Positions 1 to 4,826 of a stretch of 5,991 nucleotides of DNA are shown piece by piece. The DNA comes from Clostridiales bacterium. Its GTDB lineage: Bacteria; Bacillota; Clostridia; Oscillospirales; Acutalibacteraceae. A program made the translations under genes and the position numbers. Each line of letters opens with the position of its first letter. The stretch's first letter is position 1. The notes under the pieces were generated by a model, which searched no databases, was not told where the DNA came from, and worked only from the letters and a program-made list of their open reading frames with translations. Location: positions 1-5,991 of the forward strand of contig DXVY01000109.1 of assembly GCA_019417145.1 (NCBI GenBank). Direction: 5' to 3'.

Positions 1-42
1 GCGGAAGCCAACACCGCGGACAGTTTCTATATATATTGTTAA
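1..42 (+). CDS. Possible 3' end of an unidentified gene (partial)
   Basis: Reading from base 1 in frame 1 gives 13 codons ending in AEANTADSFYIYC and then a TAA at 40-42. The first nine codons mostly end in G or C (GCG, GCC, AAC, ACC, GCG, GAC, TTC), as in the well-supported genes here. The stop is followed by a small hairpin and then a strong intrinsic terminator, as expected after a gene. The fragment is too short to name. The other two plus frames stay open longer but run through the terminator, so they are less likely. The stretch could also be the end of a structured RNA. Confidence 0.3.
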   Translation, partial: AEANTADSFYIYC

Positions 43-47
43 GCGGG

Positions 48-70
48 GTGGGAAATATGGCGTTTCCCAC
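48..70 (+). other. Small hairpin downstream of the possible gene end
   Basis: GTGGGAAA at 48-55 pairs perfectly with TTTCCCAC at 63-70 around a 7-base loop. No T-run follows directly; a pyrimidine-rich stretch begins about 18 bases later (88-113). It may stabilise a 3' end, act as a weak first terminator, or belong to an RNA that starts outside the window. The sequence alone does not decide between these. Confidence 0.4.
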
Positions 71-114
71 TCGCGAGACCAGCCAATTTCTTTTTCTCTC
101 TCTTTTTTCCTCCG

Positions 115-145
115 AAAAAGCAGCCGCTTTAGACGGCTGCTTTTT
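115..145 (+). terminator. Intrinsic terminator upstream of ldh
   Basis: AAAAAGCAGCCG (115-126) pairs with CGGCTGCTTTTT (134-145) around the loop CTTTAGA. This is a perfect 12-bp stem with a T-run on the right arm and an A-run on the left, so it could work in both directions. On the plus strand it would end transcription entering from the left and insulate the ldh promoter about 50 bases downstream. Confidence 0.88.
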
Positions 146-191
146 CATTTGCATTTTAGTGGATCGTTTTTCTATTTTGTCAGCTATATAC

Positions 192-219
192 TTGACCGAT
201 GCCAAAGTCGTGTTACAAT
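192..219 (+). promoter_or_regulatory. Sigma-A-type promoter of ldh
   Basis: A -35 box TTGACC (192-197) and a -10 box TACAAT (214-219) are separated by 16 bases. A TG at 211-212 one base before the -10 makes an extended -10 element. Transcription would begin near 226, leaving a leader of about 50 bases before the ldh start. It lies between the upstream terminator and ldh, and no other candidate there is as good. Confidence 0.75.
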
Positions 220-226
220 GATAACA
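211..226 (+). promoter_or_regulatory. Candidate Rex (NADH-sensing repressor) operator over the ldh -10 box
   Basis: The inverted repeat TGTTA-N6-TAACA spans the -10 box and the expected transcription start. Known Rex sites in Firmicutes resemble TTGTGAA-N4-TTCACAA, with a TTGTTAA-N4-TTAACAA form reported in clostridia. The ten core bases match the latter with correct spacing; the two outermost and two innermost specified positions do not. Rex represses fermentation genes, often including ldh, when NADH/NAD+ is low, so the position directly before ldh supports the call. A Rex gene is not in this window. Confidence 0.5.
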
Positions 227-278
227 TAGACCTTTGGTGGTTATACTGAAGGAGAAGGATAAAGAGGGAGGTTATTGT

Positions 279-1235
279 ATGTCTAGAGACAATCGGAAGG
301 TGGTGCTCATTGGCACCGGCATGGTGGGCATGAGCTATGCCTATGCCCTGCTCAATCAAAACGCCTGCGACGAGCTGGTGCTGATCGACGTGGACAGGCA
401 GCGGGCGATGGGAGAGGCCATGGATCTGAACCACGGCCTAGCCTTCTCGGCGTCTTCCATGAAAATATATGCCGGCGACTATAAAGACTGCGAGGGCGCC
501 GATGTGGTCGCCATCTGTGCTGGCGTGGCCCAAAAGCCCGACGAGTCCCGCCTGGATCTGCTCCAGCGCAACGCAGAGGTCTTTCGCTCTATTGTAGATC
601 CGGTGACTGAATCCGGCTTTAACGGCATTTTCTTAGTGGCAACCAATCCGGTGGATATCATGACCCGGGTGACCTGCGCTCTGTCCGGCTTCAATCCCCG
701 CCGGGTTCTGGGCACCGGTACCGCCCTGGACACCGCTCGTCTGCGGTATCTTCTGGGAGATTATTTCGGCGTGGACGCCAGAAATATGCACGCCTACGTC
801 ATGGGCGAGCATGGCGACAGTGAATTTGTCCCCTGGTCCCAGGCTATGCTGGCTACCAAGCCGGTACTGGAGATTTGCGAGGAATCGGGCGGACGGTTTT
901 GCGACGGTGATTTGGAAAAAATATCTACGGAAGTGCGGGAGGCCGCGCAAAAGATCATCAAGGCTAAAAGGGCAACCTATTATGGTATCGGCATGGCCAT
1001 GGTCCGCATAACCAAGGCTGTTTTGGGGGACGAGAGCAGCGTGCTGACCGTTTCGGCCATGCTCCGAGGAGAATATGGGCAGAGCGATGTATTCGCCGGC
1101 GTGCCCTGTATTGTAGGCCGTAACGGCGTGCAGAGGGTCCTTTCCCTCTCTCTTTCCGATGAGGAGCAGGCCCAATTTGCCGCCTCCTGCCAGACCCTGC
1201 GGGACAGCTACGAAGGACTGCGGCTGGGCCGCTGA
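279..1235 (+). CDS. ldh: L-lactate dehydrogenase
   Basis: This 318-residue cytoplasmic enzyme reduces pyruvate to L-lactate with NADH, regenerating NAD+ in fermentation; family members are usually about 315 residues. The Rossmann glycines are G12, G14 and G17, and D37 ends the second strand, which favours NAD over NADP. Q85 in the AQKP motif marks lactate rather than malate dehydrogenase. R91 on the mobile loop, D151, R154 and the catalytic H178 in GEHGDS match classical R109, D168, R171 and H195. T233 in ATYYG matches T246. R156 and H171 match the two residues that bind fructose 1,6-bisphosphate in Bacillus LDH, so allosteric activation is plausible. The ATG at 279 follows AGGGAGG (265-271) with a 7-base gap; an in-frame TTG at 234 lies in the leader and lacks a fitting ribosome site. 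It appears monocistronic. Odd points are D88 where KPGE is usual and R231 where glycine is usual before ATYYG. Confidence 0.94.
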   Translation: MSRDNRKVVLIGTGMVGMSYAYALLNQNACDELVLIDVDRQRAMGEAMDLNHGLAFSASSMKIYAGDYKDCEGADVVAICAGVAQKPDESRLDLLQRNAEVFRSIVDPVTESGFNGIFLVATNPVDIMTRVTCALSGFNPRRVLGTGTALDTARLRYLLGDYFGVDARNMHAYVMGEHGDSEFVPWSQAMLATKPVLEICEESGGRFCDGDLEKISTEVREAAQKIIKAKRATYYGIGMAMVRITKAVLGDESSVLTVSAMLRGEYGQSDVFAGVPCIVGRNGVQRVLSLSLSDEEQAQFAASCQTLRDSYEGLRLGR

Positions 1236-1251
1236 TTAGAGGAATAAAGCC

Positions 1252-1303
1252 AAACATCCCATGTATCGGACCAAGAAAACGGTCCGACGCATGGGATGTT
1301 TTT
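1252..1303. terminator. Two-tier hairpin terminator between convergent ldh and pgeF
   Basis: AAACATCCCATG (1252-1263) pairs perfectly with CATGGGATGTTT (1290-1301). Inside it TCGGACC (1266-1272) pairs with GGTCCGA (1281-1287) around an 8-base loop. On the plus strand the stem ends in TTTTT (1299-1303), so it should stop ldh transcripts. On the minus strand the trailing T-run is weaker (TTTGGCTTTATT), but the hairpin is still the only candidate terminator for pgeF. The pgeF stop codon (1304-1302) abuts the stem. Confidence 0.85.
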
Positions 1304-2144
1304 ATGCCTTTAAGGCGATGATTGCCGCTAGGCTTCCCCGGTTTCCGCCGGTAGCGCGATGGGAGTGAAAAAGATCCGCATGGCAGCTGGTGCAAAGCCC
1401 CGCTACAGTGATATGCTCCTCCCTAAGGCCGGCGGCCAGCAGTATCCGACGATTGGTTTCCCACAAGTCCAGCATATATTTTCCCTCTCCCTTTGGCGTC
1501 AGCAGGTCTTGGGGATCCACATCGGGAATAGAGGTAAAGACGCTTTGCAGCGGCTGGTCCACCTCGTAGCAACAGGGACCTATGGAGGGGGCTATGCAGG
1601 CTAGGATATCCTGGGGGGCGCTGCCGTATGCCTGCTGCATGGTCTCCACCGTCCGCCGGCCGATGGAGGCGGCGGTGCCCCGCCAGCCGGCATGGGCACA
1701 GCCCACGGCCCGTTTGACCGGGTCTAAAAACAATAAGGGCACGCAATCGGCGTACAGGGTGACCAGGGGAAGGTCGGGCACATTCGTCACGAGCCCATCC
1801 ACCCCGCTGTAGTCCCGTTCCCGGACAATTCCCTTTCCCGCGTCCTCCTCCGTGACCACCCGGATGTTGGCGCTGTGCACCTGGTCTCCGAAGACCAGAC
1901 GGGTCTCGTCTACGCCGATGGCGGCGCACAGGCGACGGAAGTTCTCATAGACGGCGTCTCGATCGTCCCCCATCCAGAAGCTGAGGCTCAGGGAGGCGTA
2001 CCGTCCTCGGCTTGCGCCTCCCAGACGGGAGGAAAAAGCGTGGCGACAGAGGCCGGTTTCCTCCAGCGCGGGGAAGGTGAAATAGAAGGGAAGCTGGCCG
2101 GTGTGAAAATGAAAAGAGGGTCGTTCCTCCAGTAGATGCTGCAT
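1302..2144 (-). CDS. pgeF: Peptidoglycan editing factor PgeF (YfiH/LACC1 family, polyphenol-oxidase fold)
   Basis: This 280-residue protein belongs to the DUF152/YfiH family. In Escherichia coli, PgeF removes wrongly incorporated L-serine from UDP-MurNAc-serine so that peptidoglycan precursors carry L-alanine; relatives such as LACC1 are purine nucleoside enzymes, and either activity may exist here. The conserved metal ligands are visible: H90 in GDQVHS, C134 in YADCVPLL and H151 in GCAHAGWRG. Also present are DGLVTN (116-121), SIGPCCYEV near residue 190 and the C-terminal CTSCHADLFHSHR motif. There is no signal peptide, so it is cytoplasmic. The ATG at 2144 follows AAGGAG (2157-2152) with a 7-base gap. 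It lies 49 bases downstream of tcdA with no terminator between them, so it is probably the last gene of the MBL-tcdA-pgeF operon. Length and motifs are complete. Confidence 0.93.
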   Translation of the reverse strand: MQHLLEERPSFHFHTGQLPFYFTFPALEETGLCRHAFSSRLGGASRGRYASLSLSFWMGDDRDAVYENFRRLCAAIGVDETRLVFGDQVHSANIRVVTEEDAGKGIVRERDYSGVDGLVTNVPDLPLVTLYADCVPLLFLDPVKRAVGCAHAGWRGTAASIGRRTVETMQQAYGSAPQDILACIAPSIGPCCYEVDQPLQSVFTSIPDVDPQDLLTPKGEGKYMLDLWETNRRILLAAGLREEHITVAGLCTSCHADLFHSHRATGGNRGSLAAIIALKA

Positions 2145-2193
2145 ATGAACGCTCCTTTATCCGTATTTCTTTTAGTATATGAGAAGGACAGGA

Positions 2194-2949
2194 CTATTTT
2201 TCCAATAAATCAAAAATGACCGCCCGGGCCAGAAGCAGGCCGCAGACCGAGGGAACAAAGACTAGACTGCCCGGCGTCTGCCGTTTCCGGCCGGTCTGCT
2301 CCTCGGCGGGCAGGACGGCTTTTTCACAGCGGCCGCAGGTGGCGCAGTCCGCCGGCGGACCGGGCGCGATGGGCTCTTCCCTGGAATATACAACCCTCAG
2401 CCTGGGAACGCCCCGGCGCCTTAGCTCCTTTCGCATGATCCGGCAGAGCGGACAGACGGAGGTCTCAAAAATATCCGCCGTCTGCAACTGGGTGGGGTCG
2501 GTTTTGTTGCCTGTGCCCATGGCGCTGATAATGGGGATGCCCCGTCTGTAGCAGTCCTCCGCCAGGCTTAGCTTGGCCGCCACCGTATCCACGGCGTCCA
2601 CCACGTAGTCGCAACCTTCCAGTAGATCCAGGTTGTTTTCGGGCAGATAAAAAAGCCGGCGAGCGTCGATTTGCGCCGCAGGATTGATACGGCGAATACG
2701 TTCGGCCATCACGTCCACCTTTGGCCGCCCCACCGTGGTCTGATCAGCTATGAGCTGACGGTTTAGATTGGTCAGGCAGACCGTATCCCCATCCACCAGC
2801 AAAAATCTGCCGATTCCGGTGCGGGCAAGAGCCTCGGCCGCAAAGGAACCCACGCCGCCTAGGCCGAATATGGCCACCCGCCGTCCGGCCAACTTTTCTA
2901 GGGCCTCCCCTCCCAGCAGCATGGCGCTGCGGGAAAATTCCTGCCGCAT
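2194..2949 (-). CDS. tcdA: tRNA threonylcarbamoyladenosine dehydratase TcdA (ThiF/E1-like family)
   Basis: The 251-residue protein is an E1-like ATP-dependent enzyme that cyclises the t6A base at tRNA position 37 to ct6A. The nucleotide-binding loop GLGGVGS is at 29-35, followed by VDGD (52-55) and NLNRQ (61-65) with the expected arginine. DAVDTVAAK (118-126), MGTGNKTDP (144-152) and ADIFETSVCP (158-167) are typical of the TcdA/YgdL branch rather than MoeB or ThiF. The C-terminus has the family's TPGS and FVPSVCGLLLA motifs. The ATG at 2949 is one base after the stop of the MBL gene, suggesting translational coupling; its upstream G-run is a modest ribosome site. The frame stays open further upstream, but only as a shadow inside the MBL gene. 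Unusual are cysteines C166, C169, C202, C205 and C208, arranged as CPLC and CATCGRC, which could bind zinc as in MoeB/ThiF; this is an inference. Confidence 0.92.
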   Translation of the reverse strand: MRQEFSRSAMLLGGEALEKLAGRRVAIFGLGGVGSFAAEALARTGIGRFLLVDGDTVCLTNLNRQLIADQTTVGRPKVDVMAERIRRINPAAQIDARRLFYLPENNLDLLEGCDYVVDAVDTVAAKLSLAEDCYRRGIPIISAMGTGNKTDPTQLQTADIFETSVCPLCRIMRKELRRRGVPRLRVVYSREEPIAPGPPADCATCGRCEKAVLPAEEQTGRKRQTPGSLVFVPSVCGLLLARAVIFDLLEK

Positions 2950-2950
2950 C

Positions 2951-3928
2951 TTATCGCCCCCCGTCGCAGCAAATAGACTGATCCGCGGAAAGGGTGAGCG
3001 TCTGACCGTCCGACACGGCAAGAATGGTTCCCTGCATATCGGTGCGGAAAACCTGCGCCCCCGCCGCTTCCAGCGTTTCCAGCGTCTCGGCGTGCGGATG
3101 GCCGTAGGTGTTGTCTTCTCCGCAGCTGATGACCGCGTATGACGGGGCAACCGCCTCAATAAAGTCGGCGGATGAGGAGGAATGGCTGCCATGGTGCCCT
3201 ACCTTTAAAAGATCGGACTGCAACTCATACCCTTCGTCCAGCATCTCCTCTTCGCATAAGGTCTCCGCATCGCCTGCTAAGAGCATGCTGGTTCGCCCAT
3301 AGGTTATGCGGAGCACCACCGAGTAATTATTAAGTTCTTCGTAACTTTCATCGGCAGGGCTTAAGACCTGGACCGCTACGTCCTCCTCTTTCAGCAGATA
3401 ATCACCCGCCTTAGCGCCATGGAGTTTATAGCCCTTGTCGCTTATGGCTTCCAGAAAATCTTCGTAGGTGCGGGTGGTGGGTATATCGTCATCCGCAAGC
3501 CTGGGCGCATAGATGCTTCCAATTTCCAGCTCTTCAATCACCGTATCCAGTCCGCCGATGTGGTCCTCGTGGGGGTGGGTGGCGATCAAATAGTCAATGG
3601 TGTCGATCCCCTGCTCCTGGAGGTAGTCGCAGATGAGGGTCCCATCGTTGTTGTTGCCCCCATCTATGAGCATATGACGGCCGTTGGGCAGGGTTAGCAA
3701 GGCGGCGTCTGCCTGTCCCACGTCCAGAAATACAGCCGTAAGCCTACCGTCATGGGTTTGAGACCCAGCGGCGTCCCACGAATCGCTCACAGTAACCTGC
3801 CGGGATAAAGCGGATGCAACCGAGGCAGGGGACAAATCGGGCCACTCGCAGCCGCCGGACATTGTCAAGCCGGCGCAGAGCAGCACCAGACAGCACGTTT
3901 CCATTATGCGTCTTATCTTTCTTTTCAC
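2951..3928 (-). CDS. ComEC/Rec2-type metallo-beta-lactamase-fold hydrolase, probable lipoprotein
   Basis: The 325-residue protein is a stand-alone MBL hydrolase of the type found at the C-terminus of the DNA-uptake protein ComEC. Residues 1-27 have a basic start (KRKIRR), a hydrophobic core and a cysteine at 27 after SGG, suggesting a lipoprotein signal, though the lipobox is imperfect. The MBL domain begins near LDVGQADA (68-75); LIDGG is at 87-91. Metal ligands sit in HPHEDH (118-123), D220 in LLAGDAE, and H245/H246 in GHHGSHSSSS; YGHPH follows at 275-279. ComEC-family domains act on nucleic acid or phosphodiester substrates, but the substrate here cannot be read from sequence. There is no channel domain, so it is not a full ComEC. 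The start is GTG at 3928, supported by GGGAGGGG (3941-3934); the next in-frame ATG (3904) would lose the basic residues and that site. It leads the operon with tcdA and pgeF. Confidence 0.87.
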   Translation of the reverse strand: MKRKIRRIMETCCLVLLCAGLTMSGGCEWPDLSPASVASALSRQVTVSDSWDAAGSQTHDGRLTAVFLDVGQADAALLTLPNGRHMLIDGGNNNDGTLICDYLQEQGIDTIDYLIATHPHEDHIGGLDTVIEELEIGSIYAPRLADDDIPTTRTYEDFLEAISDKGYKLHGAKAGDYLLKEEDVAVQVLSPADESYEELNNYSVVLRITYGRTSMLLAGDAETLCEEEMLDEGYELQSDLLKVGHHGSHSSSSADFIEAVAPSYAVISCGEDNTYGHPHAETLETLEAAGAQVFRTDMQGTILAVSDGQTLTLSADQSICCDGGR

Positions 3929-3958
3929 TAGTACCCCTCCCTAATATACAGATAAGCG

Positions 3959-3985
3959 AAAACCGGACAAGCGAACCTGTCCGGT
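3959..3985 (-). terminator. Intrinsic terminator or attenuator between the propeller gene and the MBL gene
   Basis: On the minus strand ACCGGACA (3985-3978) pairs perfectly with TGTCCGGT (3969-3962) around an 8-base loop, followed by a short run ending in TTTTC. It lies 24 bases after the stop of the propeller gene and 33 bases before the MBL start. It most simply ends the propeller transcript. The T-run is only four bases, so read-through into the operon is possible. Confidence 0.65.
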
Positions 3986-4008
3986 CGATGAAATACATTT
4001 TGCTTATG

Positions 4009-4036
4009 ATTATAGTCTGTAGACGCCCGAATCCAA
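4009..4036 (-). promoter_or_regulatory. Possible promoter of the MBL-tcdA-pgeF operon
   Basis: A perfect TATAAT (4014-4009) overlaps the stop codon of the propeller gene on the minus strand. A weak -35 candidate TTGGAT (4036-4031) lies 16 bases upstream. Transcription would start near 4002, placing the terminator-like hairpin inside the leader of the MBL gene. I see no better promoter between the two genes: the other TATA-like string (TGTATATT near 3945) would start transcripts inside the ribosome site. Confidence 0.35.
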
Positions 4037-4684
4037 CAGCACAATCTCGCTGCCGCCGATCTTGATGTACTGGCGCACAGGCTCGTCGAATTCCGCGTAA
4101 TCATAAACCGTGTAAGACTTGAGATTGACCTCTAAAATCTTGTGGTTGCCCGGGTTACAGACCAACATATTGTCCCCGCCGGCTACCCATAGGCCTTCCG
4201 GCGCGGCAAAGGCCGAACCATTTCCGCCCCCAATGCGCAGTTCCTCCCGCATGGTCCGCAGATTGAAGCGAATCAGAGCATTGTTCTCCGGGAAGGAGGC
4301 CCAGAGGGTATGGCCGTGTACCACCGCGTCGGCCGGTCCGAAATCCTTATACTTTAAGGCCCCTTGCCATTCCGGCCGTCCGTCCTTGTCCAGGATACGG
4401 GCCGCGCCGTCGGGATAGACCGCGAACAGGCGGCCGTCGTCCAGCATGACGGTTTTACAGTTGAGGTAATCCCGTAACTGTTTTTCACAGGCTTTGAAAT
4501 TGTTGCCAAATTTAGAAAGCAGATACACGTTCCGGGTCACCGGATTGATGGTGCCGCTTTCAAAATTCACCATTTTATACGCCACGACCACCTTGTCGTC
4601 ATAAGCGTTCTGGCGGGTGGCCATAATAAAGCCGCCGGGCAACGGCAGCATATGGAGGGCTTCCGGGCCGTATAACTGTTTCAT
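4010..4684 (-). CDS. Unrecognised protein with beta-propeller-like (NHL-like) repeats
   Basis: I do not recognise this 224-residue protein. It has recurring strand-turn patterns: DDGRLFAVYPDGAARILDKDG, then LWASFPENNALIRFNL, then LWVAGGDNMLVCNPGNHKI. The last two resemble NHL or SMP-30-type propeller blades spaced about 40 to 50 residues apart, with asparagines before the final strand. No catalytic motif, signal peptide or membrane segment is visible, so it is probably cytoplasmic and may bind a ligand or partner. The frame extends upstream to a TTG at 4759, but the promoter places the transcript start near 4761, so that start would have no leader. The ATG at 4684 has AAAGGGG at 4702-4696, with a rather long 11-base gap, and is preferred. 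It is expressed on its own between two terminators or gaps. The propeller assignment is an inference from repeat pattern. Confidence 0.62.
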   Translation of the reverse strand: MKQLYGPEALHMLPLPGGFIMATRQNAYDDKVVVAYKMVNFESGTINPVTRNVYLLSKFGNNFKACEKQLRDYLNCKTVMLDDGRLFAVYPDGAARILDKDGRPEWQGALKYKDFGPADAVVHGHTLWASFPENNALIRFNLRTMREELRIGGGNGSAFAAPEGLWVAGGDNMLVCNPGNHKILEVNLKSYTVYDYAEFDEPVRQYIKIGGSEIVLLDSGVYRL

Positions 4685-4767
4685 CGCGCAACATACCCCT
4701 TTATCGCTTGTTTTCTCAGTGGGGAAGGAGCCCCCATAGAAAACCACATTATCATTCAATATATTCT

Positions 4768-4796
4768 ATTTTACCTTATATTTCGTACCAGGTCAA
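4768..4796 (-). promoter_or_regulatory. Sigma-A-type promoter of the propeller-like gene
   Basis: On the minus strand TTGACC (4796-4791) and TAAAAT (4773-4768) are 17 bases apart, in an AT-rich gap between two minus-strand genes. The predicted transcript start is near 4761, giving a leader of about 77 bases before the preferred ATG at 4684. The leader includes a short hairpin (TGGGG/CCCCA, 4736-4720). Confidence 0.72.
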
Positions 4797-4826
4797 TTGC
4801 CCAAACCTTAATTTTTCCAAGTGGGG

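Noticed and set aside
36..221. A 61-codon plus-strand frame starting with TTG
   Set aside because: It runs through the hairpin, the pyrimidine tract, the terminator and the ldh promoter and has no ribosome site.
234..278. N-terminal extension of ldh to a TTG start
   Set aside because: The added residues come from the leader and ribosome site, and the ATG at 279 has a properly spaced Shine-Dalgarno sequence and gives the usual length.
633..1175. A 180-codon minus-strand frame inside ldh
   Set aside because: It is antisense to a complete, well-conserved ldh and shows no family signature.
2174..2205. Possible separate promoter for pgeF (TTGGAA and TATACT on the minus strand)
   Set aside because: The spacing is 20 bases, too long for a normal sigma-A promoter, and no terminator separates tcdA from pgeF.
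2950..3192. Upstream extension of the tcdA frame inside the MBL gene
   Set aside because: The extra residues are proline- and arginine-rich and resemble no TcdA N-terminus, while MRQEFSRS at 2949 begins just as the family does.
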